This document shows positions 7,307 through 17,320 of a stretch of DNA of 25,576 nucleotides, in pieces. Every line of letters starts with the position of its first letter. The stretch's first letter is position 1. This stretch comes from Basidiobolus ranarum (Eukaryota; Basidiobolomycota; Basidiobolomycetes; Basidiobolales). Where the stretch lies: contig JASJQH010000141.1 of NCBI GenBank assembly GCA_040143965.1, positions 1 to 25,576 of the forward strand. Direction: 5' to 3'. The position numbers and the translations under genes were made by a program. A model generated the notes under the pieces. The model searched no databases and was not told the DNA's origin. It worked only from the letters and a program-made list of their open reading frames with translations.

Positions 7307-10300
7307 CTAGAACTGGGTAAAGCCCTGAGATTGGAAGGCCTCGGATCTCGCTTGGGATGACATGTCAAAGACATCTTGACTTAAGAGGGCATCGTCTGTT
7401 TGAGATTTGTAACCATCCATAAAGCCAGTGGCATCTTGAGACATCAAGGATCCTCCGTTTGCCAACATTCTCAATCGGTCAGATTGGGAGAACCCAATTC
7501 CTGATGATAGTTGACTGTTGAAAGCATTCTGTGTAAATGGACCTTGTGATGATCCATAAGCATTCATATACATGTTTGCAGGCTGAGTGTTCTTTCTAGA
7601 AGCATTCCCAGTCTGGGATAGATCTTGGCTGAAGGGGCCATTGAGCGTGGGGAGCAAAGGAATAGTAAACTGGGATGAAAACGATGCTGCCATTTGATCG
7701 GAGGGGATATATCCAATAGGGTCATGAGTTCTGAGGAAACTGTCGCTGTACCTTCCTCCGCCACGACGATGATCACTAGCCAAAGGTGGTTTGGCAAATG
7801 CTTCGCGTGCATCCACTTGATGAATAAGGGTATGCTTAAACTTGTCGTTGTGTGTGTAGGCTTTCCTAGGGCGACTGAACTGAATCATACTGACTTTGAG
7901 ATTACTGAGAGGTCCCTCAACAAGGCATCCGTTTTCTTTGTAATGAACCAAGAGATGATGCCACAAAGGATGCTTACTAAGCACCTTAGGATTACCGAGG
8001 ATGACTACTCCATATCGAGCTCTGGTAAGAGCTACATTAAGACGTCTGGGGTCGCTCAAGAAACCAATACCCTGATGTTCATTGCTTCTAACACAACTGA
8101 GGATGATATAATCTTTCTCTCTGCCTTGGAATGCATCAACACTAGCAACTTCTATCTCTTTATAGAGATCCTTGCGGAGAGACCCACTAAATTGCATATA
8201 GCTTACAATGTAACTTCTTTGACCTTCATATGGGGTAATGATACCAATCTGAGCTGGCAAAATACCAGCTTTGAGGAACTTGGTCACCACCTTCTCACAG
8301 TTAGAGGCCTCAGTTCTATTCAAATAGGAGGTTCCACTGGTAGAGATTTCTTCCTGACCAAGGTTAGTATGGAAGAACATAGGAGTTTCCGGAACAGGCC
8401 AAGGAAAATCAACATTTTTACGTAATCTCTCTTGGGTAGTAACACCATTCTGCAGAGTACCTTCATAAAACATATTACTAGGGAACTCGGACAGGCAAGG
8501 ATGCATACGATACTGCACTTGCAGGCGAATGGGTCGGATGCCCAAAATTACAAGACGTTCGAACAATGATTGGCATAAACCAGCACGAGCAGCCTTTTTG
8601 TTCATGATGACTGGACCAAGTTGTTGATGATCACCTACCAATACAGCTTGTTTGGATCCCAGAACGAGTGGAATCAGGCATTCTGGTTCGGCAGCTTGTG
8701 TGGCTTCATCGATTAATACAGTACGGAAAGTAAACTTGGCGAGACGAGAATCTCCAGCACCAACACAAGTACAAAGGATAACATCAGCATTTTGAAGAAT
8801 TTCCTTTTCGCATGCTCTTTTAAGCATCTTGTATTTCCTTTCATCGCTACTACTTAATTCACCTTGCTCAGTCTTGAGCTGAATTAACTTTTGTAATTCA
8901 GGGTGGGTATCGTTATTTCTGACTTGCTCGTGAAGTGTCAGGAAAGACACAGGACTGTCGAGGGCCTCTCTCGATTTTGCCGTAAGACGAACGACCTTAA
9001 GTCCCGTAGAATGTATCTTTTCAGTGAGTTGATCAACAGCAACGTTACTAGGTGCACAAACTAACACTTGACCAGGATTCATCTTCGCGAGGTGATAAAC
9101 AATCGAGGCAGAGGTGACAGTTTTACCGGTACCAGGGGGGCCCTGGATTAAACTAAGAGGCTTTTGTAATACGCTCTTGACAGCATACACTTGGGAGTGA
9201 TTTAATTCGGGAAGATTGGGCGCTGAGAATCGCTTGGGCATTTGAGTACGAAGAATTTGGGGTTCAACATCATGACCTAACAATTTGTGGTAGATATAAC
9301 CACTAACAGACGTTTCATCCAGAGCAAACGTCTTCATTGCAAGTTGCATTCTATCAAAACTAGTAGATTTCCATACGAAGTCCACTGAGAAGTTGTGGGT
9401 GCAGTCGATTGGAGTATTATCGTTTCTTCGGAGTTCAATTCCAACTTCATCACTAACATTATCGGGAACCTTAATTACATGCCCAACACTCTCCCATGGT
9501 GCATGAAGCTCACCGCGATAACGCATTCTTAACTCATCGCCTACGGCAAGTCGAACTTCACCAAGTTCGTATTTTGGAAGATTGAACCAGGCTATACGCT
9601 TTTGATTTAAACCCATGTCCCAACGAACTACAATATCATCTTGAGTTTGTGATTCTTTCAACTTCTTGTCGTAATCGGCCTCCATCTTAACAAGAGGTCC
9701 AAATATGTTCTGGTATTGATAAGCATCTTCGTATCGCAAAAGAACCGGATGGGGCTCATCATCAACCCCTGGTTTTTCTAAATCTTCTAAAGTAGCTTCA
9801 GTATTATCTTTCCACAACTCCTCAAGTTTGTTAATCTGCTGGGCACTAATTTGGCGAGCCCTAAGCTGTTCTTGTTCCGATGGTACCTTTACTAACCAAC
9901 TTAAGAAAGAACGATCGTCAATAAGAGGTAACCATTGAGAGGTATCCCAGTTCATATCTTTGCTACTAGGCATAGAGGCGCATGGTTGTCTGCATAACAA
10001 AACGACCACAGTATCGCTCTTAGCTGGAATGAAACCCAACAGGAATACATTCTTACAACCACAATTGTAGCATTCGAGAGTGGTTTCACCAAGAGGTGAC
10101 TCTGGGTGTAAGATTACTTCCTTATGCTTAGCACGAACCATATGGGTAATTATATGGGAACCAGCGGTGTTTCCGCGTGAGTTACAAAACCACTTACTGC
10201 AGCTCATACACTTTACCACTGAGGCGGGGGAATGAATTCCACAGTATCTGCATGCATGGGGTGGCAAATTTCGAGCAGCCATATCTTGATCAAGTACGAG

Positions 10301-10582
10301 ATCATAGTCATCCGTCTCTTCAAAAGTAAACTGATCATTGTGACTACGACGATCCAGCTCTTCGAGAGCTTGAGATTGAGATGGAGAGCCCAATGATAAA
10401 GAAGCTAAAGACAATTCAGGCTCGACAAACTTGGACGTACCATCTCCACCATCGAGTTGTGTATTGAGTTGAGAATTTAAAGTAAAATCTTGATAATCAT
10501 ATTGAGAACCTTGGGTATCTCCACCAAATTCAAGATAGCTAAAATCGGCATCCTGTGAGGCTGCCTCTTGGAATTGATTCAT
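7307..10582 (-). CDS. UPF1: UPF1 RNA helicase (nonsense-mediated decay), 1091 aa
   Basis: One uninterrupted frame of 1091 residues. UPF1 is the ATP-dependent 5'-3' RNA helicase at the core of nonsense-mediated mRNA decay; it binds UPF2 through its CH domain. The Cys/His-rich zinc domain spans about 109-270, beginning CRYCG and [10 protein letters not shown]. Domain 1B follows at about 320-410. The helicase core shows motif I GPPGTGKT at 481-488, motif II DEAT at 625-628, motif [11 protein letters not shown] at 650-657, the QYRMHP motif at 690-695, and [10 protein letters not shown] and ALTRARYG at about 815-857. The C-terminal tail (about 960-1091) carries about 14 SQ/TQ dipeptides and the N-terminus at least seven more. 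In animals such sites are phosphorylated by SMG1. The gene is intronless although its neighbours are intron-rich. Length and domain order match full-length UPF1. Confidence 0.98.
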   Translation of the reverse strand: MNQFQEAASQDADFSYLEFGGDTQGSQYDYQDFTLNSQLNTQLDGGDGTSKFVEPELSLASLSLGSPSQSQALEELDRRSHNDQFTFEETDDYDLVLDQDMAARNLPPHACRYCGIHSPASVVKCMSCSKWFCNSRGNTAGSHIITHMVRAKHKEVILHPESPLGETTLECYNCGCKNVFLLGFIPAKSDTVVVLLCRQPCASMPSSKDMNWDTSQWLPLIDDRSFLSWLVKVPSEQEQLRARQISAQQINKLEELWKDNTEATLEDLEKPGVDDEPHPVLLRYEDAYQYQNIFGPLVKMEADYDKKLKESQTQDDIVVRWDMGLNQKRIAWFNLPKYELGEVRLAVGDELRMRYRGELHAPWESVGHVIKVPDNVSDEVGIELRRNDNTPIDCTHNFSVDFVWKSTSFDRMQLAMKTFALDETSVSGYIYHKLLGHDVEPQILRTQMPKRFSAPNLPELNHSQVYAVKSVLQKPLSLIQGPPGTGKTVTSASIVYHLAKMNPGQVLVCAPSNVAVDQLTEKIHSTGLKVVRLTAKSREALDSPVSFLTLHEQVRNNDTHPELQKLIQLKTEQGELSSSDERKYKMLKRACEKEILQNADVILCTCVGAGDSRLAKFTFRTVLIDEATQAAEPECLIPLVLGSKQAVLVGDHQQLGPVIMNKKAARAGLCQSLFERLVILGIRPIRLQVQYRMHPCLSEFPSNMFYEGTLQNGVTTQERLRKNVDFPWPVPETPMFFHTNLGQEEISTSGTSYLNRTEASNCEKVVTKFLKAGILPAQIGIITPYEGQRSYIVSYMQFSGSLRKDLYKEIEVASVDAFQGREKDYIILSCVRSNEHQGIGFLSDPRRLNVALTRARYGVVILGNPKVLSKHPLWHHLLVHYKENGCLVEGPLSNLKVSMIQFSRPRKAYTHNDKFKHTLIHQVDAREAFAKPPLASDHRRGGGRYSDSFLRTHDPIGYIPSDQMAASFSSQFTIPLLPTLNGPFSQDLSQTGNASRKNTQPANMYMNAYGSSQGPFTQNAFNSQLSSGIGFSQSDRLRMLANGGSLMSQDATGFMDGYKSQTDDALLSQDVFDMSSQARSEAFQSQGFTQF

Positions 10583-11224
10583 AGTCAGTGGTCCTGAGAT
10601 TGGTGAGACGAAGTATCTAGATATATGAGTTCCTCCGTTTCACTATTACAAGAGCCTATAGTGGCGTGCAACATGTTCGCAACGATACATCAATTTTACC
10701 GCAATGTGAGATCAGGTGACTAAGGAATACATCAAAAAAGATTTTTTTTCATTTCAATCTTCAGGGAAAACGGTGCGATCAAATTCAGTCTTTCAACAAT
10801 CAAATTATCTGCATGGGCATGGGCGAGTGTTAAGCGTGGAGAATAGATCATTGTAATCCTTTTTCCATTCTTTTTCCATTCCACCCCATCCTGATTATTC
10901 GTTTAGTCACCACGTGCTAGAATATTTGTGTACCATTCTTTGTGAACCATTCGAATTTTAGCGAGTAGTGAGTGTTTTGATATTCGCTTGATGGTAAAGA
11001 TATCCCTGGAAAACACATTGCTGCGAATGACTGTGAAACACTCATTGAAACATGGAAACATTGAAACGCATTCCCCGTTGACATAACGTTTATTGCTTTC
11101 GATTTCGCTTATAAATAGTGGATATTATTGTATGGTCATATAAACTATGCATTGATTTATGATGTTCAAGGCCCAATCAAGCATTTATGACAATCAAACC
11201 AGCTGCTGTTGTATGAGATCACTA
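10583..11224. other. intergenic region between UPF1 and the upstream GPI-protein gene
   Basis: About 0.64 kb between two minus-strand genes: the UPF1 promoter on the left and the 3' UTR of the gene ending at 11225 on the right. It has small direct repeats, such as TTTTTCCATTC twice near 10860-10882 and repeated ATTGAAACA/TGGAAACA words near 11045-11066. A T-run lies at 10742-10748. No gene is seen. Confidence 0.5.
11089..11094 (-). terminator. AATAAA polyadenylation signal (minus strand)
   Basis: AATAAA on the minus strand lies 131 bases beyond the stop codon at 11225, a plausible 3' end for the seven-exon GPI-protein transcript. Confidence 0.4.
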
Positions 11225-12544
11225 TCACCAATAGATCCATATAGAAGAGCTTAATAAGAAAGAGAGGATCAAAGTGGAGCTGTGAGATATTGAGGTTCCA
11301 GATGCAGGCAAGACTAAACAATAATCGAAGAGTGAGCTTCCAGCTTCTAATTGTATACATAATGATATACCACTTACTATCCAACGATCTTTCCTGACTT
11401 GGAGGTATAGTATACAAAAGTTCGAATACCTCACCCTCATACGTGCTTAAGTGACCCGGAAATACTGGCGCCACTCTACCAGTCTCTGTGTAAACAAACA
11501 GACGATACATGCCTTCTTTTGTACCTTGAGGAATATTCCACGGGTACATTCGCGTACTACTAGGGATATTTTTTGCTACAGATATTATCGAATTGTCAAG
11601 TAGATTTCTCGCTTCTATGTTGAAAACTTGAGGAGTGACGATTAACCCAATAGGACTCCAAGTTAAATTGAGTGTTCCTGGAATTAGAATGGTTTGACCT
11701 AATGACGGAGAAAAGAATTGGAGTGTTGCTGGAGGATTAACAAAGTTGGTTTGTCCGACGTGACTTCCACCTGGTATACCCATAACATTTACGGCATCTC
11801 CACCTGAAATAGTAGAATGAAGTTAGAGATATATTCTTCACTTCAAGTTCAATTAAAACACAAAATAAGTTACCTTCTGGCTCGGGCTCTTCCGGTATGG
11901 ATTCAATCTCATCTTCAGGAGGAAATGACAAAGTCTCATCTGGTTGAAATTCCGGGAGTACGGGACCCCCACCATTAACAGTGGGATCCATGACTGTAGG
12001 GTCCCCTACGTGACCAAATAAAAAAATAGCTAAGTATGTAAGCTACCTGGAATCAAAAGATATCTAATATTACTTTGAGGGATTCCATTTTCGACGGAGC
12101 TTGGAACTGGTAGCAAATTGTTAGGTTGACAGTAAATAAAAATATTGAGAGGATATAAAGAACACTCACCAACTTCCAATCTCTTGTTACCTCCTTGTGA
12201 CTTTATTGACGAGGAACCGGACTCGGAATCTAATACACGGACACTTTAACGCCTTATAATAATCGTAATAAATATACTTGTATATAGAGAGAGGGAGCTA
12301 ACCTTGGCCCTCCTGATCGTCATTTTGGAGTGTTGTTAGTATGTCTAATATTTAAGAATCAGTTGAGAATGGTTGGGATCATAGAGCCTCATTATTTCTC
12401 ATCATTACCTGCGATGTATTCCAAGTCTGGGCTCTGGGAGGTGTCTGAGCTAATCTCAATTTGGTCCTGATATTCAGCTTTAGACAAGGTCATGACAATA
12501 AGCAAACATAGCAGGATATTGAGTTTGTAGTAAAAAATCATCAT
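11225..12544 (-). CDS. probable GPI-anchored surface protein with Kre9/Knh- or DUF7137-like domain, 7 exons, 314 aa
   Basis: Exons, in order of transcription, are complement of 12409-12544, 12303-12344, 12170-12229, 12047-12106, 11874-12005, 11378-11803 and 11225-11313. All six introns (64, 73, 63, 41, 70, 64 nt) are GT-AG and phase 1. The signal peptide is MMIFYYKLNILLCLLIVMTL, followed by an acidic, Ser/Pro-rich linker to about residue 150 (for example PPEDEIESIPEEPEPEG). A beta-rich domain spans about 160-275: FFSPSLGQ, LNLTW, NIPSSTRMYPWNIPQG, YRLFVYTE. These features fit the Kre9/Knh Ser-Thr-rich GPI family and also the fungal DUF7137 domain. The final exon encodes a tail ending TLILSFLLSSSIWIYW, a typical GPI-attachment signal, which implies a plasma-membrane or wall location. 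An upstream in-frame TTG is not used; the first ATG is at 12544, with another at 12541. Intron 6 could instead use a nearer acceptor (31 nt), which keeps the frame. Confidence 0.8.
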
Positions 12545-12859
12545 TGGACTTTTTCTCTGCAAATGAAATGGTATTGAAGATATGCCACCCAAGATGACTC
12601 TACTTATATATCAAGTGTGCGTTGTTTGAATATGTTTTTATTATGTGGGGTCCGACCATGTTGTAGATTCACTCACATACACATCTCGCATACACATGGA
12701 ATCATGTTCTCCATCTTATGAATGTACTTCGATGCACCGCGCCATCCACCACGATAACTGGATTTTGGATTTACACACATATATATTCTACTCCAAAGAC
12801 TAATCAGAGAATGCTGCTGCTGATAAGTGAGACCAGCTCATTGAATACACAGCTAGCCA
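12545..12859. other. intergenic region between two surface-protein genes
   Basis: A 315-bp gap with no gene. It holds the promoter of the downstream seven-exon gene and the 3' UTR of the gene ending at 12860. A 65-codon plus-strand frame crosses it but is antisense to that gene's last exon and has no protein features. Confidence 0.55.
12603..12610 (-). promoter_or_regulatory. TATA box of the seven-exon GPI-protein gene
   Basis: TATATAAG on the minus strand lies about 60 bases before the ATG at 12544. Confidence 0.5.
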
Positions 12860-14061
12860 TTACCATGAGCTTATTAGACCAACAGACGTCATACAGATTA
12901 TTACCAGGAGATTAAACGTTTGAATGTTTGCTGAACCAACTAAGACGGAGCTCAATGAATCTAATGAATTTATACAAATAAGCAAGGAATAACTATCAAA
13001 GCAAAATATGTTAGCTTACCTTGGAAAGAGGTTGAAATATACATGCCAAACCTGGCTGAAAATGGTGCGAGTTTCCCAGGTATAGGCAATGCCTTTTCAC
13101 CACGCTCGTCAAAGATCTTGAGCACATAATCGCTTGAAGTAAGTAACGGATAATCGGTCTGATTCACCTGAGAAGTCTTCCAAACGTAGTGCGTAGTGTT
13201 GCCTGACATATTGTAACTTACAACGTAGCTATACATTATATCACTTCTTTCAATGACGAGGTTCAGCTGTTGCGGCTTGTAAACCACATCTCCTAGGTAC
13301 CACTTGAACTCAATCTCTGCACCAATCTCAAAGTATGGGAAGAGGAGGTTTGGTACTGGTGGGTTAGTCATTCTAATTTCACCAACTGGGGATTGAGGAG
13401 TGACAATTTCACCAATAGTACCATTCCCCCACGCGATTATCTCATTACAATTCAACACACTGTCATTTGGGCCATATATGCGTCCATAAGAGTTGTAGAG
13501 AGAAGTTCTATTAGTGCACATCTGAATGTTAGTTCCATTGACTATAACTCGGCCACTTTGGTACTGAACATCAGTACCATTGATAAATACGTGATCGCCT
13601 TTGACCAAAAGACTAGTTCCATTTACAATTGTATAACCATCTTTGACAGTGATATTATCGCCTCCGTATATTGTATGTGTACCGTTAATCAGAACCTCCT
13701 TCGAATTTACATATATTTTAGATCCAGAAAGAGATACCTCAGTTCCGTTATAAGTGCCATTTCCCTTCAGCCTTATCTCAGTGAGGTTTAGTCCGTGGAC
13801 GAATTGGCGAATTTTGTCGTCATAACCAAGGCTCTTCGTGAAATTTAGTAGTGCTAGACCTTCTTGAACTTTTTTAGGGCTCACAAGCTTGGCTAAAAAT
13901 CAGATCAATTAGACTACAGTGGTTCAAACTCGCAATAGACATGACATGTACGTACATATATTAAATGTCGAAGATTGTGGTGCCTCGAACGAGCCTTGAG
14001 AGAAAACGAATGAACCCAAAGTAGCAAGAATCAATACTACTCTATAAGCTATCATTATCAT
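12860..14061 (-). CDS. secreted NGT-repeat glycoprotein with DUF7137-like domain and GPI tail, 3 exons, 359 aa
   Basis: Exons are complement of 13956-14061, 13020-13892 and 12860-12960. Both introns (63 and 59 nt) are GT-AG and phase 1. The signal peptide is MIMIAYRVVLILATLGSFVF. Residues about 78-160 are a run of short beta-like units built round (I/V)NGT, such as EVLINGTHTIY, YTIVNGTSLLV, HVFINGTDVQY and RVIVNGTNIQM, suggesting a glycosylated beta-solenoid. There are 15 N-glycosylation sequons in all. Residues about 208-321 match the DUF7137 pattern by eye: YFEIGAEIEFKW, YVLKIFDERG, GKLAPFSARFGMY. The last exon gives a GPI-like tail, GSANIQTFNLLVIICMTSVG. If intron 2 is retained, the frame runs to a stop at 12970 and ends in a different hydrophobic tail, KLTYFALIVIPCLFV. 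An in-frame ATG at 14088 is probably too close to the TATA box to be used. Confidence 0.82.
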
Positions 14062-14512
14062 AAAATACTGAGGAAGTCCAAAGCTCATGTCCGTGGCAGT
14101 TTATATATTGTACTATAGTTCAAAACAATTCCAATGGAAATGTTAATCGATAAAAAGTTCCCATATCCAGACAGGCTTATACAGACAGGCTTGATATAGA
14201 AGGATGGCTATTTTTGAAATGAGGTGGAGTAGGGGTAATCAATGTCGTGGTTCTGGCTGCTCCGATAGTACTTATCTAGAAATGTCTAACTCTGATTGGA
14301 TAGGCTGACTATATTTACATATGAACTTATATTTAGCTGAACATATTTTTATTCAAAAGGTCTGAAGTTGAATACACCAAAAAAATAACGGGGAAGGACT
14401 GTACAGAAAATATGAATGTTGATGGTTTAATTCAACTTGAGTTTTTTTACAAAGGTGGATATACAGATCACCGTGATTGATTCTATCCAAGTTGAAGACG
14501 ACAAATCTAGTT
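14062..14512. other. intergenic region between surface-protein and FAR1 genes
   Basis: About 450 bp. It holds the promoter of the NGT-repeat protein gene and the 3' UTR of the FAR1-type gene. The 11-base word CAGACAGGCTT occurs twice, at 14168-14178 and 14182-14192. No gene is seen. Confidence 0.5.
14101..14110 (-). promoter_or_regulatory. TATA box of the NGT-repeat protein gene
   Basis: CAATATATAA on the minus strand lies about 40 bases before the preferred ATG at 14061. It is only 13 bases before the alternative ATG at 14088, which argues for the shorter protein. Confidence 0.5.
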
Positions 14513-15452
14513 TCATTGTTTATTTAGGATAAAATCAAGCGATAACGATCGCTTTGCATGCTGATGCGGTGGACGATTAGAAGCTATGAAAACATAAGTT
14601 AGTCAAGCCCAAATTTCTATGAGAGTGAAGTGTCTGCCTTACCTTTTTGTGAGGTTCCTTCCTCTTCGCTTGTATCCGAATCAACGGACTCAAATCCCGG
14701 ATTAACACACTCAAGTGGTGGTGTGGCAATGGGTGGGAGCTTGGTTAGATTCTCCTCAAACGGACACGGCTTTTGTGCCCCCAACGAGAAATGGGACGAA
14801 GTGGGAGTGCGGAGAGTACCAAATGGGTGAGAATAAGTAAAATCGAAATGTATCGAATTGGTGACAGGCGGGAAGTTATAGGGCGAGGAATTTTGATACG
14901 TGTGTGTGAGATCGGTCAGAGGGACTAACTGAGGTTTAGATAATTTGCAGGTGGGGCTGATCAACGGAGTTTGATGTGCTGCAGGTGACCCAAATGGTGG
15001 AGGACTCATGCTATGGTAAGTAGAAGTCCTTTCGTTGGAGTGATATATCACATCCTGCGACTTTGTTCGCTTCCTAGAGGTAGATCTGGATGGAAACTAT
15101 TAGATCTACTTTGGCTAATGATTTGTAATGTCTCAACATACCTTATTTCATACGACAAGCCATGGTTGTGGGCCATACATTTCCCTGCACGGAACTCCCA
15201 CAACTTTTTGTCGGTTAGATATAGAACTACTCGCCAGTCGCAATTACATCTTTCTGAGGTTCTATTTCGCTTGCGAACAGCATTTTTTTTGGATTCGGGC
15301 CGCCCCTCACGAGAACAAACTATATATATTGTGGAGCTTTTAGATGTTCTTCTTCGCACTCCAAATCCACATTTTTTTGCCAACTGCTGACACCATTCAA
15401 ATGCTTCTTGAGCTGTACTGAACTGCATAGCAAAGATTTCGCGGAAGTCCAT
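14513..15452 (-). CDS. FAR1-type zinc-finger DNA-binding protein, 3 exons, 270 aa
   Basis: Exons are complement of 15142-15452, 14643-15073 and 14513-14583. Introns are 68 nt (GTATGT to CTCTAG, phase 2) and 59 nt (GTAAGG to TCATAG, with a CTAAC branch site, phase 1). Residues about 10-100 form a FAR1/WRKY-GCM1-type zinc domain: F-STAQEAFEW, then RRRTSKSSTIYIVCSREG, a basic KNAVRKRNRTSERC stretch, CDWRVVLYL and HNHG. Likely zinc ligands are Cys46, Cys69 or Cys71, His95 and His97. This fold includes plant FAR1/FHY3 and yeast iron regulators Aft1/Aft2. The rest is Pro/Ser-rich and low-structure, with an acidic SVDSDTSEEEG patch near residue 240 and a short basic end ASNRPPHQHAKRSLSLDFIL from exon 3. 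There is no transposase domain, so it is likely a host transcription factor. Its targets cannot be told from sequence. Confidence 0.85.
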
Positions 15453-15530
15453 GTTGTTATTGAAAATACGGTTTAATGGAAAAGTTAACCGACAAACGGT
15501 AATACCCTTATTATGAATCCATCTTCCTCT

Positions 15531-15538
15531 CTTTTATA
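15531..15538 (-). promoter_or_regulatory. TATA box of the FAR1-type gene
   Basis: TATAAAAG on the minus strand lies about 80 bases upstream of the ATG at 15452 and is followed by a purine-rich leader. Confidence 0.5.
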
Positions 15539-16007
15539 CCTTACATGTCGATTAATCCCAACGAGTGAAACCAGTTGTTACATAACTAGAGTTCACAAAT
15601 CCAACGTTTCCAAATACTTTTCAAATGAAAGAGTCGCTACACTTGGGAATTCATGCAACATGTGTGCTACAGGCCAATGAGTAGATCCTTCAAAATGAGA
15701 AATGACATTGTCAGTGTGAAACTGTATATTGAATTACTTCGTTAACGTAACGTTTAGATGATTCAATGAGCTGATTAGATGTATGTAGTTGTTAACCCAC
15801 TAAGCTCAGGGCATGATGTACTAACATCAAACGTCTTTCGGCTTAGCCTTTGTAGCATAATCGTGCAGTATAAAAAAGTTCTATTGGATCGCAGTGGTTA
15901 TGCGACGGTGATTCTGCGCCTCTTTTGTGAACCTCGTCGTCTCAGAATTCTCCTCATGGCATGAACTCAGAATTGACTCCAAGTAACGTCAGTAAATATG
16001 AACTGAC

Positions 16008-16458
16008 ATGTACGTAAATCGATTCAACCAGCGGTCAGATATCGTTTTGGATCAAATTGGTCAGTCTTAACATGTGGTTCAATCTATCTTAGCAGCAATG
16101 TTGGATGCTAAAGATCGTGTTGATTGCTCTAAACGGCACTTCAATGATGAATCAGATTTGGTTTCAAATGGGCCGAATGACACTAGGAATACACAACTAC
16201 ACTTCACGTTAAAATAAACTAATATATGAATATCATAGTTCGCAGCATAAACTCGGTCGTTGAACAGAAAGAGAAAGACGCCTCAAGTAGTACTGAAACT
16301 ACGACATGCTAAACTCAAATATTTAAGCCTCAATTCAGATGGAGCAGCTAGACTCAGATATTCAGTACATCCGCACACCCACACCAGTGAAACTTTGGTG
16401 GCCAATAAATAAGCCCCGAAAGGCTCTGACAGTAAGAATATTTGGAGACCAACATTGA
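16008..16458 (+). other. coding-like fragments, possible unrecognised or decayed gene
   Basis: Successive plus-strand segments read like protein. 16008-16067 gives MYVNRFNQRSDIVLDQIGQS. 16071-16217, after one in-frame stop, includes SILAAMLDAKDRVDCSKRHF. 16241-16309 gives NSVVEQKEKDASSSTETTT. 16339-16458 includes MEQLDSDIQYIRTPTPVKLW. Splice-like sites lie at the joints: ATCATAG at 16232-16238, CAATTCAG just before 16339, GTAAGA at 16432, and a 33-nt GT-AG stretch spanning the stop at 16068. I could not build one consistent model, and parts of the minus strand are also open, so chance is a real possibility. I recognise no family. Confidence 0.2.
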
Positions 16459-17245
16459 AACCACAAGGTTACCAACATGATCGGCACTCCACATCTGTAA
16501 GGAGAAATTAGATCACGATACGTCAATCACTGATCATATTTAGCTCAAACCTCTGCACTCTTTCTTTTTGGTGTGCCTTGTTCAAACGTTCATGTTATTA
16601 CTAATTGCTGCCACCACACCATACGAATCTTAGACTTATATCCATAGTTACAAGGTGGCTACTACTGCTGAGGAAGGTGCATAGCTACTCTCGGATGGCA
16701 GAATAGTAAAACCCGAATCGCTATTTACTTATGTGAATCTTGAAGGAACTGTGCGAACCTTGAAGGAACACTCCATCACCTAACTCCCCCGATTCATCAC
16801 ATATACCAGCAAGTGCACAAACCCAAGCCTCACTAATAATTGTGTGAGATAAGATTAAACGAAACATTGATCGTGGAAGAAATAACATAATCCAATTACT
16901 TTTGCTTACAAATGCTAGTAATGACTATCGTATCCAAGCTGCCAACCCATTCCAAATGGTAAAAAACTACTGGATTAGTCGATGGATATCTACTTGTGTG
17001 ATCAGAACATCGTGACTACTATCAACAAACGTTTAAAGCCCATAATTATTGACAAGTGTTTGGAGACAGGTATTTGGAGGTATCCAAAGATGCTGCACCT
17101 GAAACACTAATCAGATTTACCTAGTTTGAATGCATGCATCTATTCCCGATACCCTTGATACAAATGTGTATATTATATAAAGCCGAACGGCCGTCTAATC
17201 CTGCAATGCTGCTTATCAAATGCACTTCCCTACACAAGCAACTTT

Positions 17246-17320
17246 CAACAAATAGCTTCCACTATCCCTTAATACCCAACAAATAGCTTCTACTATCCCT
17301 TAATACCTAACAAATAGTTT
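17246..17320. repeat. 31-bp tandem repeat, 2.4 copies
   Basis: Units start at 17246, 17277 and 17308 (partial). The two full copies differ at one base (TTCCAC versus TTCTAC). It lies about 420 bp upstream of the BRE4-like gene, just downstream of TATATAAA. Confidence 0.9.

Noticed and set aside
7694-8425. A 243-codon plus-strand open frame
   Set aside because: It is wholly antisense to the UPF1 helicase core and has no domain or start context of its own; long antisense shadows are expected opposite conserved codons.
11166-11377. Read-through C-terminus of the seven-exon surface protein
   Set aside because: Splicing at the perfect GTAAGT donor gives a GPI-signal tail; the unspliced frame gives an atypical long tail with charged residues.
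12718-12915. 65-codon plus-strand frame
   Set aside because: It is partly antisense to the last exon of the NGT-repeat gene and lacks protein features.
14617-14642. Stop codon after the second FAR1-gene exon taken as the protein's end
   Set aside because: A GTAAGG donor at 14642, a CTAAC branch site and a TCATAG acceptor give a better third exon ending at 14513.
15879-15965. tRNA-like sequence (AGTGGTTATG, D-loop-like)
   Set aside because: No B box of the GGTTCRA type follows on either strand and the flanking bases do not form an acceptor stem.
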